Below are positions 40,166 to 48,412 of a DNA stretch of 64,000 nt, in pieces. The translations under genes and the position numbers were made by a program. Within the stretch, counting starts at the first letter, position 1, and each line of letters opens with the position of its first letter. The stretch is from Diaminobutyricibacter sp049994905 (GTDB taxonomy: Bacteria > Actinomycetota > Actinomycetes > Actinomycetales > Microbacteriaceae). The notes beneath the pieces were generated by a model. It was not told where the DNA came from and did not search any database. It worked only from the letters and a program-made list of their open reading frames with translations. The DNA lies in the NCBI RefSeq assembly GCF_049994905.1, contig NZ_CP188258.1, positions 2,852,001 through 2,916,000 of the forward strand, given 5' to 3'.

Positions 40166-40824
40166 TATTTCTCCTCGTTCGTCGCAGGCGTGGCCGGCGA
40201 ACTCTCTTCGTCCTGCGCAGAAGGCTCTGCGGCAGCAGCCGACTCGTCGGCGGGGGCCTGCGCCCGCGCTTTCGAAGCGGCACGTTGTGCGTTGGCCTCG
40301 GCCTTGGCCTCTGATTTGTTCTTCAGGGGGCCGATGACCATGACCATGTTTCGACCGTCGATGGTCGGCGTCGATTCGACAGAACCGAACTCCGCGACAT
40401 CTTCGGCAAATCTCTGGAGCAAGCGAACGCCCTGGTCTGGGCGGGACTGCTCACGGCCGCGGAACAGGATCATGGCTTTGACCTTGTCGCCGGCCTTGAG
40501 GAAGCCCTCAGCGCGCTTGCGTTTGGTTTCGTAGTCGTGCTTGTCGATCTTGAGACGGAAACGAACCTCTTTGAGGATCGTGTTCGCCTGGTTGCGCCGG
40601 GCCTCCTTGGCCTTCTGCGCAGCCTCGTACTTGAACTTGCCGTAATCCATGATCTTCGCGACAGGCGGCTTGGAGTTGGGAGCAACCTCAACCAGGTCCA
40701 GATCGGCTTCCTGCGCGAGACGAAGGGCGACCTCGATTTTCACGACGCCGACCTGCTCACCGCTGGGGCCGACGAGACGAACTTCGGGGACGCGGATACG
40801 GTCATTGGTACGGGGATCGCTGAT
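40165..40824 (-). CDS. infC: translation initiation factor IF-3, ATC start
   Basis: IF-3 keeps subunits apart and checks the start codon. The conserved N-terminus (ISDPRTNDRIRVPEVRLVGP) extends upstream of the first ATG or GTG in frame (GTG 40743). It begins at ATC 40824, with GAGGAG six bases before. ATC belongs to the near-cognate class (AUU in Escherichia coli) that lets IF-3 repress its own synthesis. The 219-residue protein has both IF-3 domains and an extra Ala/Glu-rich tail of about 45 residues. Confidence 0.92.
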   Translation of the reverse strand: MSDPRTNDRIRVPEVRLVGPSGEQVGVVKIEVALRLAQEADLDLVEVAPNSKPPVAKIMDYGKFKYEAAQKAKEARRNQANTILKEVRFRLKIDKHDYETKRKRAEGFLKAGDKVKAMILFRGREQSRPDQGVRLLQRFAEDVAEFGSVESTPTIDGRNMVMVIGPLKNKSEAKAEANAQRAASKARAQAPADESAAAAEPSAQDEESSPATPATNEEK

Positions 40825-40912
40825 GCGTTTCTCCTCTGATCAAAGCGATACATTCGGCCACGTCTCCGTCGGGTGACGGAAGCGGCGAAGAGGAAATTCA
40901 CGCACCACAGCA

Positions 40913-40932
40913 CCTGCGAATTAAATCGCAGG
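40913..40932 (-). promoter_or_regulatory. hairpin in the infC leader
   Basis: CCTGCGA and TCGCAGG flank a six-base loop, about 90 bases before the infC start. The infC-rpmI-rplT leader often carries control structures in other bacteria; this one matches none I can name. Confidence 0.4.
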
Positions 40933-40996
40933 CCTGGCACGGCACCCTGACTACCCTCGCGCTGGCGGCGCGACGGCGGAGTGCGAACAACCCGGT

Positions 40997-41002
40997 AACC
41001 TA
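40997..41002 (-). promoter_or_regulatory. infC operon -10 box
   Basis: TAGGTT on the minus strand, preceded by TTGACCGCTAC, would start a leader of about 165 bases. The -35 assignment is uncertain. Confidence 0.4.
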
Positions 41003-41089
41003 GTAGCGGTCAAGCGCGGGTGGGAGAATCTCCACTTTCGTACCGAGACTGAAGCCTCGGAGCCCGAACGATTCTAACAGAGGAAATCA

Positions 41090-41452
41090 GTGAGCGACAG
41101 TTACACCCCTCAGGACGCCGACGCGTACGTCGATGAAGCCACGCGAGACATCGCTGACGTCCCCGCTGTCGAGGTCATCACCACCACTGCAGTGCACCTC
41201 ATGAGCGCCGCCGCCGTCAAATGCGGCCTCGCCGACGACCCCGCGACACAGACCGACCTGGATGAGGCACGCAAGCTCATCGACGCGCTCGCCGGGCTTG
41301 TGACGGCCAGCGCCCAGCACATCGGCGACCAGCACGCGCGCAGCCTGCGCGACGGGCTCCGCTCCCTGCAGCTGGCCTTCCGCGAAGCATCGCCGATCCC
41401 CGACGAGATCGGCAAAGGCCCTGGCGAAAAGTGGACCGGTCCGGTCAACTGA
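41090..41452 (+). CDS. DUF1844 family protein
   Basis: This 120-residue protein carries the DUF1844 core (VEVITTTAVHLMSAAAVKCG, about residues 27-46). The acidic N-terminus and C-terminal tail look flexible. GTG 41090 has AGAGGA upstream. It is divergent from infC, a frequent actinobacterial arrangement, and convergent with the decarboxylase gene, which it overlaps by eight bases. Function is unknown. Confidence 0.85.
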   Translation: MSDSYTPQDADAYVDEATRDIADVPAVEVITTTAVHLMSAAAVKCGLADDPATQTDLDEARKLIDALAGLVTASAQHIGDQHARSLRDGLRSLQLAFREASPIPDEIGKGPGEKWTGPVN

Positions 41453-42818
41453 TTTCGGCCAGCGCCGCGCGGACGGCTTCGATCGTGCGGGCGACCGCGA
41501 CCTGGTCTGTGGCCCAGTTGCTGACCGAGAAACGCAGCACGTCGCGGTCCCTCCAGCGCGAGGGCGACGCGAAGATGGACCCATCCGCCCGCAGCGCCGC
41601 AGCAAGCGGCGCGATCCTGTCGTCGTCCTCGAGCGCCATGCACACCTGCGTGAACACCACATCGTTCAGGATGCTCACCCCCGGCAGCTCGGCGAGACCC
41701 CTCGCGAGGGCTGCCGCGCTGTCGGCAAGCCGCTGGACCAGGTCATCCACGCCCTGCCTCCCGAGCCACGCCAGGGTCGCCCACACCGGAACGCCGCGAG
41801 CACGCCGCGACATCTCCGGAACTTTCTCGTACGGGTCGAATCCTTCGGCGGGACGCGGCAGGTAGGCGGCGTGGATGCTGAACGCGGCATTCATCGCAAC
41901 GGGGTCGGCGACGATCGCGATGCCGCAGTCGTAGGGGACGTTGAGAGTCTTGTGCGCATCCGTCGCCCACGAATCCGCCGATGCGTACCCTTCCGTCAGG
42001 TGCCGTAGCCGGGGCGCGGCGCCCGCCCACAACCCGAACGCCCCGTCGACGTGCACCCAGGCGTCCGCCTCATGCGCGACGGCGATCGCTCCGGCGAAAT
42101 CGTCGAACGCGCCAGAGTGGAGGTTGCCCGCCTGCAGGGCGACGATCGCCGGCCCTTCCCCTGCCGCCAGCGTCTCCCGGAGCAGGTCGACCCTGATCCG
42201 CCCCTGGTCGTCGGCAGGAACCGTCTGCGGCAGGCCCAGACCGGCATAGCGCGCCGCGAGGTCGACCGAGGTGTGGCGCTCGGCACCCGCGATGAAGCGG
42301 ATTCGGGGGCCGCCCGCCAGACCGTCACGGTTCACATCCCAGCCGGCGCTCCGCAGTACGGCGGTGCGCGCGGCGATCAGTCCGACCATGTTGGCGGTCG
42401 TCGCGCCTGTCACAAAACCGACGTCGGCGGTCGACGGCAGCCCGAGCAGGTCGAGCAGCCACTCCCCCGCCAGCTCCTCAGCACCGACCACGCCGGGGGT
42501 CGCATCGCGCATGCCGGCGTTCTGGTCCCAGGCGGAGACAAGCCAGTCGGCGCCCAGAGCCACCGGGTAGGTGCCGCCCATCACCCAGCCGTAGAACCGT
42601 GAGGACTGGATGCCCATGAGACCGGGTTCGACCGCGACGGTCAGGCGCTCCAGCACTTCCGTCGCCTCCGAGCCGCGCTCCGGAAGCCGGTCGCCCAGCC
42701 CGCTACGCACGTCGCCGATGGGCACTTCCGGTGGTATCGGACGCTCCTCGAACCCGCCGAGCCAGGCTTTCGCGGTGGCCGCCGTCCTGTCGATGATGTC
42801 GTCGTAGTCAGATTGCAT
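41445..42818 (-). CDS. PLP-dependent group II decarboxylase-like enzyme
   Basis: This 457-residue fold-type I PLP enzyme has the Schiff-base lysine in WATDAHKTLNVPYDCG (about residue 298), FVTGATTANMVGLIAAR in the cofactor phosphate region and a VHVDGAFGLWAG aspartate motif. The family includes aromatic amino acid, glutamate and tyrosine decarboxylases; the substrate cannot be read. It stands alone with no transporter or regulator beside it. ATG 42818 is the start. Confidence 0.85.
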   Translation of the reverse strand: MQSDYDDIIDRTAATAKAWLGGFEERPIPPEVPIGDVRSGLGDRLPERGSEATEVLERLTVAVEPGLMGIQSSRFYGWVMGGTYPVALGADWLVSAWDQNAGMRDATPGVVGAEELAGEWLLDLLGLPSTADVGFVTGATTANMVGLIAARTAVLRSAGWDVNRDGLAGGPRIRFIAGAERHTSVDLAARYAGLGLPQTVPADDQGRIRVDLLRETLAAGEGPAIVALQAGNLHSGAFDDFAGAIAVAHEADAWVHVDGAFGLWAGAAPRLRHLTEGYASADSWATDAHKTLNVPYDCGIAIVADPVAMNAAFSIHAAYLPRPAEGFDPYEKVPEMSRRARGVPVWATLAWLGRQGVDDLVQRLADSAAALARGLAELPGVSILNDVVFTQVCMALEDDDRIAPLAAALRADGSIFASPSRWRDRDVLRFSVSNWATDQVAVARTIEAVRAALAEIS

Positions 42819-42903
42819 CAGCGCACCTGCTTCCGTGGCTCCCAGCGCACAGCCGATTTTCCTCCCCGCCGGGGCGATGGGTCAACGCGCGGTGCGTCGG
42901 ATG

Positions 42904-43686
42904 TCAGGCGGACGCGGCGAGCTGCACGCGCAGGGAATCCACGCGGGTGGCGATCACGTCATCTGCCGCCCACCGCTGTGCGAGCCGGCCGAGTACGGCG
43001 TCGAGCTCTTCCTGGGTCAGGCCCTGGGCGAGCTCCAGGCGCACCACGAGGTCTTCGCCGGCGAGGCGTGCATCCGGGTCACCCGAACGCAACGAGACGT
43101 CGTGCACTCCGAGCTCCGACCCGATCGACGCACTGAAAGCCTCGAAGACTTCAGGGTCGAGGTGGGCTGGGAGCCACGGCTGCGACTGCGCGATAGCCCA
43201 GAGCGCAGGGCGGCGGATGACGAATTCCGTCTCCGAGAGAGGATCGAGTACGACCAGGTCGGTCTCCTCACGCGCCGCGGCAAGCGCGACCCGCACACCG
43301 TCGGCCGGCACCGGCCGCGCCTTCGGATTCCAGCGCTGCATGGCCTGCACGGACGAGAAGACGGGGAGCACGGTGCGTCCGTCTGGGCCTTCGACGGTGA
43401 CGATGGCAAGCTCCTGGGACTTGTCCACCAGGTGGCCCGCCGCGGTGACACCGGTCTCGCCGAGCTGGGCGACAAGCGGAATGAGCAGACGCGCGCGTCG
43501 CAGGGCGTCGACGACCGCATCCGCCGACGCTTCGCCTGCCCGAAACCGGCCGAGCGCCTGCACGAGCTCGGCGGGCGCGGACCCGTCGTCGTCGCCGAAC
43601 GTGTTCGCGTCGAACTGGCGTCCCGCCCAGGGCTGGCCGGCCGAGTCGGAGAGCGGGTGGCGCGGTCCGTCAGTTGCCGGCGACAT
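42904..43686 (-). CDS. SseB family protein
   Basis: This 260-residue protein has an SseB N-terminal-type domain (LLIPLVAQLGETG, then VFSSVQAMQRWNPKARPVPA). ATG 43686 overlaps hisA by 17 bases; the further upstream frame is within hisA. SseB-like genes commonly follow hisA in this family of bacteria. It has no known catalytic residues. Function beyond the fold is unknown. Confidence 0.8.
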   Translation of the reverse strand: MSPATDGPRHPLSDSAGQPWAGRQFDANTFGDDDGSAPAELVQALGRFRAGEASADAVVDALRRARLLIPLVAQLGETGVTAAGHLVDKSQELAIVTVEGPDGRTVLPVFSSVQAMQRWNPKARPVPADGVRVALAAAREETDLVVLDPLSETEFVIRRPALWAIAQSQPWLPAHLDPEVFEAFSASIGSELGVHDVSLRSGDPDARLAGEDLVVRLELAQGLTQEELDAVLGRLAQRWAADDVIATRVDSLRVQLAASA

Positions 43687-44416
43687 CCAGCGCCTCAGGC
43701 AGCGTGAAGGCGCCGGCGTAAAGGGCCTTGCCGACGATGGCTCCCTCGAGTCCGCGCGGAACCAGCCCGCGGAGGGCGGCGATGTCGTCCAGGCTGGAGA
43801 TACCACCGGAAGCGACGACAGGGCGCTCGGTGCGATCCATCACCTGGCGCAGCAGATCGATGTTCGGTCCCTTGAGCGTGCCGTCCTTCGTGACATCCGT
43901 CACGACGTAGCGCGCGCATCCCGCCTCTTCGAGCCGGTCGAGCACCTGCCAGAGGTCGCCGCCGTCCTGCGTCCAGCCACGGGCTGCGAGTGTGGTGCCG
44001 CGCACGTCGAGGCCGACCGCGATCGCCTCGCCGTACCGGCCGATGACGCTCGCCGCCCACTCGGGGTTCTCGAGCGCGGCCGTACCCAGGTTGATACGGG
44101 TGGCACCGATGCTGAGGGCGGCCTCGAGCGAGGCATCATCTCGGATTCCGCCCGACAGCTCCACGTTCACGCCGCGCACCTGGCGGATGACCTTCTTGAG
44201 CAGGGAGTAGTTGTTACCGCGGCCGAAAGCGGCGTCGAGGTCGACGAGGTGGATCCACTCCGCGCGCTGGTCGGCCCAGTCCGCCGCAGCGTCGACCGGG
44301 TCGCCGTAGCTGGTCTCCGAGCCGGCCTCGCCCTGGGTGAGGCGAACGGCCTTGCCGTCGGCGACATCCACGGCCGGAAGGAGCACGAGTCGTGGAGTGT
44401 TGTTGAATTCGCTCAT
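43670..44416 (-). CDS. priA: HisA/PriA phosphoribosyl isomerase
   Basis: This TIM-barrel isomerase of histidine synthesis is 248 residues long. Acid/base aspartates lie in LLPAVDVADGKAVRL (about residue 13) and VTDVTKDGTLKGPN (about residue 173). In actinobacteria this enzyme is often bifunctional (PriA), also doing the TrpF step. Whether that is so here depends on the absence of trpF, which cannot be seen. ATG 44416 has GAGAGG upstream. Confidence 0.9.
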   Translation of the reverse strand: MSEFNNTPRLVLLPAVDVADGKAVRLTQGEAGSETSYGDPVDAAADWADQRAEWIHLVDLDAAFGRGNNYSLLKKVIRQVRGVNVELSGGIRDDASLEAALSIGATRINLGTAALENPEWAASVIGRYGEAIAVGLDVRGTTLAARGWTQDGGDLWQVLDRLEEAGCARYVVTDVTKDGTLKGPNIDLLRQVMDRTERPVVASGGISSLDDIAALRGLVPRGLEGAIVGKALYAGAFTLPEALDVAGN

Positions 44417-44532
44417 GATGCCTCTCGTGTCACGCGTCGTGCGTTCACCCGACACCAGCACAAAAGCCTAGCCGAGGGTGCCGAGTCGGGGCGCCTCCGT
44501 GACGCTGCGCGGCCGAGCGTGGTGCTTCCGCT

Positions 44533-44562
44533 CGAGCGTGGCCAGCGGGCCTGTCACGCTCG
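44533..44562. repeat. inverted repeat in the hisH-hisA gap
   Basis: CGAGCGTG and CACGCTCG flank 14 bases in the 188-base gap between hisH and hisA. A third CGAGCGTG copy lies at 44512. It could be an attenuator or partial terminator between the two genes. Confidence 0.5.
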
Positions 44563-44604
44563 ACCGGAACAGGCAGACTGGGCGCCCAGACGGCCGGGCG
44601 GGCG

Positions 44605-45240
44605 TCAGCGCAGCGTGCCCAGCCAGTTGTGGAGCAGGCGGATGCCGGCAGCGCCCGACTTCTCCGGGTGGAACTGGGTCGCACTCAGCGGACCGTTCTC
44701 CACCGCGGCGATGAAACGCGAACCGTGCTCGCTCCAGGTCACGCGCGGCGCCGGGAACGGCGGTAGCACGTCCAGGCTCCACTTCTGTGCGGCATAAGAA
44801 TGCACGAAATAGAACCGCTCGTCGCGAATGCCCTCGAAGAGCGCCGAATTCTCCGGCGCGTCCACGGTGTTCCAGCCCATGTGTGGCAGCACAGCAGCGT
44901 CGAGCACGTCGACCTCGCCCGGCCACTCGCCGAGTCCCGGGCTGTCGTTGCCGCGCTCGACACCGTGTTCGAACATGATCTGCATGCCGACGCAGATGCC
45001 GAGCACCGGTCGTCCGCCCGCAAGCCGGCGGTCGACGATCTCGTCGCCGTGGGATGCACGCAATGCTTCCGCGACCGCCTTGAAGGCACCGACACCGGGT
45101 ACGACGAGGCCGTCAGCGTCCTGTGCCTTCGCCCGGTCTCCCGTCAGCTCGACGTCTGCCCCGGCCGCTTCGAGCGCCTTGGCAGCCGAGTACACGTTGC
45201 CCGTGCCGTAGTCGAACACGACGACCGACGGTCGCGTCAC
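44605..45240 (-). CDS. hisH: imidazole glycerol phosphate synthase, glutaminase subunit
   Basis: HisH supplies ammonia to HisF. The 211-residue class I amidotransferase has its cysteine in LGICVGMQIMFEHG (about residue 82) and its histidine in ATQFHPEKSG. GTG 45240 overlaps the hisB stop. The partner hisF is not in this window. Confidence 0.94.
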   Translation of the reverse strand: MTRPSVVVFDYGTGNVYSAAKALEAAGADVELTGDRAKAQDADGLVVPGVGAFKAVAEALRASHGDEIVDRRLAGGRPVLGICVGMQIMFEHGVERGNDSPGLGEWPGEVDVLDAAVLPHMGWNTVDAPENSALFEGIRDERFYFVHSYAAQKWSLDVLPPFPAPRVTWSEHGSRFIAAVENGPLSATQFHPEKSGAAGIRLLHNWLGTLR

Positions 45241-45839
45241 AGCGCACCTTTGGTCGACGGGATGCCCGACACGAGCGGGTCGAGCGCCTTCGCCTGGCGA
45301 AACGCGCGCGCGAACGCCTTGAACTCGGCTTCGGCGATGTGGTGGGGGTCGCGCCCGCCGAGCACCGTGATGTGTGTCGTCAGTGCCGCGTTGAACGTGA
45401 TGGCCTCGAACACGTGCCGCACCATGGACCCGGTGAAGTGGCCGCCGATGAGGTGGTATTCGAAGCCGGCGGGCTCGCCGGAGTGCACCAGATAGGGCCT
45501 GCCCGAGATGTCGACGACCGCCTGCACGAGTGCTTCGTCGAGGGGCACCAGAGCGTCGCCGAAGCGCGAGATGCCCGACTTGTCGCCCAGCGCAGACCGG
45601 ATGGCCTGGCCGAGTACGATGCCGACGTCTTCGACCGTGTGGTGGACATCGATCTCGACGTCACCGCTCGCCCGCACCTTCAAGTCAGTGAGCGAGTGCT
45701 TCGCGAACGCGGTCAGCAGGTGGTCGAAGAACGGAACGGACGACTGCACGTCCGCGCGTCCCTTTCCGTCGAGGTCGACGGTGAGCTGAATGCTCGACTC
45801 GCTGGTCTCCCGCTGGATCGTGGCCGTGCGATTGGTCAT
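45237..45839 (-). CDS. hisB: imidazoleglycerol-phosphate dehydratase
   Basis: This is a 200-residue monofunctional HisB with the manganese-binding signatures DVHHTVEDVGIVLG and DPHHIAEAEFKAFARAF. It is coupled by overlaps to hisC upstream and hisH downstream. No phosphatase domain is fused. Confidence 0.95.
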   Translation of the reverse strand: MTNRTATIQRETSESSIQLTVDLDGKGRADVQSSVPFFDHLLTAFAKHSLTDLKVRASGDVEIDVHHTVEDVGIVLGQAIRSALGDKSGISRFGDALVPLDEALVQAVVDISGRPYLVHSGEPAGFEYHLIGGHFTGSMVRHVFEAITFNAALTTHITVLGGRDPHHIAEAEFKAFARAFRQAKALDPLVSGIPSTKGAL

Positions 45840-46954
45840 GATTGCGAGTTTAGTGTCGCGGCGACGACGCCCTCGTCGTTGTGACCGAGTGAGGCGAGGG
45901 CCGTGAGGAACGCTGTCGTCTCGGCCTCCGTGCCTGCGGTGACACGCAGGTGATTCGGAATTCCGACATCACGGATCAGTACCCCCTGGGCGAGCAGCGC
46001 CTGGAAGGTCGCATGCGGGTCACTCACCCCGCCGAAGAGGACGAAGTTGCTGCCGCTTCGGTGAGGCTGGTAACCGAGCGCCGCGAGTTCGGTGACCAGC
46101 CGGTCGCGCTGGGCGGAGATCTCGCCGACCATGGCGAGCATCTCCTCCGAGTGCGCGAGCGCCGCGATCGCCGCCGCCTGCGTCAGCGCGGACAGGTGGT
46201 ACGGGAGCCGGACGAGCCGGAGGGCGTCGGTGACGGCCGGATCCGCTGCGAGGTAGCCGACCCGCGCACCGGCGAAGGCGAAGGCCTTACTCATCGTTCG
46301 CGATACGAGCAGCCGTTCGCGCCCGGGCAGAAGGCTGAGAGCTGAGGGACTGCCCGTCGGCATGAATTCGGCGTAGGCCTCGTCGACGACGACGATGCCG
46401 CGCGAAGCCTCGTAGATCGCGCTGATGGTCTCGATCGACAGCGGCGTGCCCGTCGGGTTGTTCGGAGCGCAGAGGATGACGATGTCCGGGTCGACGCGGC
46501 GGATCTCGTCGACCGCCGTCTGCGCGCTGAGTTCGAATTCGTCGTCGCGGGGACCTGCGAGCCACTGGGTGCCCGTGCCGGCCGCCAGGAGCGAGTACAT
46601 CGAATAGGTCGGTGCGAACCCGAGCAGTGAACGCCCCGGGCCGCCGAATGCCTGGAGGATGTGCTGGATGACCTCGTTCGACCCGTTCGCAGCCCAGATC
46701 TGCGCGGAGGTCAGACCGTGTCCGAGATATCGGGCCAGGCTTTCGCGCAGTTCCACGAACTCGCGGTCGGGGTAGCGGTTCACTCCACGGATCGCTTCGC
46801 CGACCGCAGCAACGATGTCTGCCGCCACGTCATCCGGAATCGGATGCGTGTTCTCGTTCACGTTGAGGGCGACAGGAACGGTCTTCTGCGGCGCACCATA
46901 GGGTGTCTTTCCCCGCAGGTCATCGCGAATTGGCAGATCGGAGAGCGAAGTCAC
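45836..46954 (-). CDS. hisC: histidinol-phosphate aminotransferase
   Basis: This 372-residue PLP aminotransferase has NVNENTHPIP at the start, CAPNNPTGTPL, and the PLP lysine in VSRTMSKAFAFAGARVG. I chose GTG 46954, with a TAGCAT -10 box exactly six bases upstream. GTG 46957 next to it is the alternative. Usually hisD precedes hisC, but here a LysM gene does, so hisC leads its own operon. Confidence 0.93.
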   Translation of the reverse strand: MTSLSDLPIRDDLRGKTPYGAPQKTVPVALNVNENTHPIPDDVAADIVAAVGEAIRGVNRYPDREFVELRESLARYLGHGLTSAQIWAANGSNEVIQHILQAFGGPGRSLLGFAPTYSMYSLLAAGTGTQWLAGPRDDEFELSAQTAVDEIRRVDPDIVILCAPNNPTGTPLSIETISAIYEASRGIVVVDEAYAEFMPTGSPSALSLLPGRERLLVSRTMSKAFAFAGARVGYLAADPAVTDALRLVRLPYHLSALTQAAAIAALAHSEEMLAMVGEISAQRDRLVTELAALGYQPHRSGSNFVLFGGVSDPHATFQALLAQGVLIRDVGIPNHLRVTAGTEAETTAFLTALASLGHNDEGVVAATLNSQS

Positions 46955-46960
46955 CACTCA

Positions 46961-46984
46961 ATGCTAATGCGGCGCTAATGCGGC
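46961..46984 (-). promoter_or_regulatory. hisC promoter with 11-bp direct repeat
   Basis: A -10 box TAGCAT (46966-46961) overlaps a perfect tandem repeat of GCCGCATTAGC (46984-46963). The period of one helical turn suits a regulator binding site, but this is only a suggestion. Confidence 0.4.
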
Positions 46985-47021
46985 CCGACCGCGCACTTCC
47001 GCGGCCCGATGCAGCCTCCGA

Positions 47022-47405
47022 TCAGTGACCGGCGCCGTACTGGGCGGGGATCGCGATGCGCTGGCCCGGGGTGACGACGGCCGACTGCAGTTGGTTCAGC
47101 GAGACGATGTCGGCGATCACATCGCGCGGATCGGCACTGGGCGCGACCTTCTCGGCGATGCTCCAGAGGGACTGGCCGGAGTGAACCGTCACGTATGCGA
47201 ACTGCGTGTGCGCAGTCGGGCCGGTCGCGATCGCTCCGCCGCCGTTCATCGCGAAGAGGAAGGCGCCGACCACCAGCGGGACGGCCGCGAGGCTTGTGAT
47301 CACCGCGCGTCCGCGGCGCGTGAGCCGAAGGTGAGTGGTCGCGGTGCCGGCAGGGCGGGACGGTGCACCGGCGAAATGCGTCGGCATCTGAATCGCTGCA
47401 GTCAT
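47022..47405 (-). CDS. SOS-linked LysM protein (ChiZ/DivS/YneA type)
   Basis: This 127-residue protein has a cytoplasmic basic N-terminus, one transmembrane helix at about residues 35-55 (VITSLAAVPLVVGAFLFAM) and an outside LysM domain (TVHSGQSLWSIAEKVAPSAD). ATG 47405 has AGGAGGA upstream. It is divergent from lexA and its promoter is covered by an SOS box. The same layout marks Rv2719c (ChiZ) in mycobacteria, DivS in corynebacteria and YneA in Bacillus, which halt division after DNA damage. That role is inferred. Confidence 0.87.
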   Translation of the reverse strand: MTAAIQMPTHFAGAPSRPAGTATTHLRLTRRGRAVITSLAAVPLVVGAFLFAMNGGGAIATGPTAHTQFAYVTVHSGQSLWSIAEKVAPSADPRDVIADIVSLNQLQSAVVTPGQRIAIPAQYGAGH

Positions 47406-47426
47406 GGCCTGTCCTCCTGGGAGTAT

Positions 47427-47462
47427 TCGCATCCGGCACTCGGCCGGGAGAGCCGGATGCGA
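47427..47462 (-). promoter_or_regulatory. 5' UTR hairpin of the LysM gene
   Basis: TCGCATCCGGC and its perfect complement form an 11-bp stem with a 14-base loop, in the leader between the promoter and the ribosome site. It could affect transcript stability or premature termination. Confidence 0.55.
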
Positions 47463-47472
47463 AGCTATGTTC

Positions 47473-47503
47473 CGAATATATCTTCGAATGTCTGAAAGTT
47501 CAA
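47473..47503 (-). promoter_or_regulatory. LysM gene promoter with SOS box
   Basis: TTGAAC (47503-47498), 17 bp, TATATT (47480-47475). The LexA site CGAAGATATATTCG (47486-47473) covers the -10 box. Confidence 0.8.
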
Positions 47504-47546
47504 CCACTCCGCAAACACTGATTACGTGACGAATATCGCAACACAC

Positions 47547-47587
47547 TCGAACACATGTTTGTTTCAGCGCTGCATCGTGGATACAGT
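47547..47587 (+). promoter_or_regulatory. lexA SOS box and promoter
   Basis: TCGAACACATGTTTGT (47547-47562) matches the actinobacterial SOS consensus. It overlaps TTGTTT (47559-47564); TACAGT (47582-47587) follows at 17 bp. This gives lexA autorepression. Confidence 0.85.
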
Positions 47588-47683
47588 TTCGATTGTCTGG
47601 AGTTCACTCAACCAGGCACCACCGACATTCGTTCCAGCGCAACCTCGGAACGGGCGCGGAGGCGGTCACGAAGGGACGGGGAA

Positions 47684-48373
47684 GTGACGAACGACAACGC
47701 AGCAGGACGGGAACGCGGCGGTACCCGCCGGCGCAAGAACCTGAGCGAGAAACAACTCGCCATCCTCGATGTGATCGCACGCTCCGTGAGCCAGCGCGGG
47801 TATCCGCCGAGCATGAGAGAGATCGGCGACGCCGTCGGCCTCTCCTCCCTGTCGAGTGTCACCCACCAGCTCAACCAGCTCGAGCTGAGCGGCTACCTCC
47901 GGCGGGATCCGAACCGGCCACGCGCGCTCGAGATCCTGATCGACGTGCCGCAGACCGCATCCGAGAGCCTCGACTACGAGAACCAGACACCGGTCGGCGA
48001 TGCCGCCATGGTTCCGCTAGTCGGTCGCATCGCCGCCGGCGTGCCGATCACGGCGGACCAGCAGGTCGAAGAAGTCTTCCCGCTCCCCCGCCAGCTCGTC
48101 GGCAACGGCGACCTCTTCATGCTGAAAGTCGTCGGCGAGTCGATGATCGACGCGGCGATCTGCGACGGCGACTGGGTCGTAATCCGTCAGCAGAAGACCG
48201 CAGAGAACGGCGATATCGTTGCGGCCATGCTCGACAGCGAGGCCACGGTCAAGGTCTTCCGCCAGCGCGACGGCCACACCTGGCTGCTCCCCCGCAACTC
48301 CAACTTCGAGCCGATCCTGGGCGACTTCGCCGAGGTCCTCGGCAAGGTGGTGGCGGTTCTCCGGGCCGTGTAG
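47684..48373 (+). CDS. lexA: SOS repressor LexA
   Basis: This 229-residue repressor has its winged-helix recognition region at QRGYPPSMREIGDAVGLSSL, the cleavage site Ala-Gly in GRIAAGVPI, the catalytic serine in GESMIDAAI and the lysine in ATVKVFRQ. I chose GTG 47684 because the upstream ATG at 47555 lies in the operator and precedes the transcript start. Confidence 0.94.
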   Translation: MTNDNAAGRERGGTRRRKNLSEKQLAILDVIARSVSQRGYPPSMREIGDAVGLSSLSSVTHQLNQLELSGYLRRDPNRPRALEILIDVPQTASESLDYENQTPVGDAAMVPLVGRIAAGVPITADQQVEEVFPLPRQLVGNGDLFMLKVVGESMIDAAICDGDWVVIRQQKTAENGDIVAAMLDSEATVKVFRQRDGHTWLLPRNSNFEPILGDFAEVLGKVVAVLRAV

Positions 48374-48412
48374 GCATCCTGCCCCGGGTCGCCGACGACC
48401 TCGCGCGGCCCG

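Noticed and set aside
47555..47683. Longer LexA starting at ATG 47555
   Set aside because: That ATG lies within the SOS box and upstream of the predicted transcript start; GTG 47684 matches family length.
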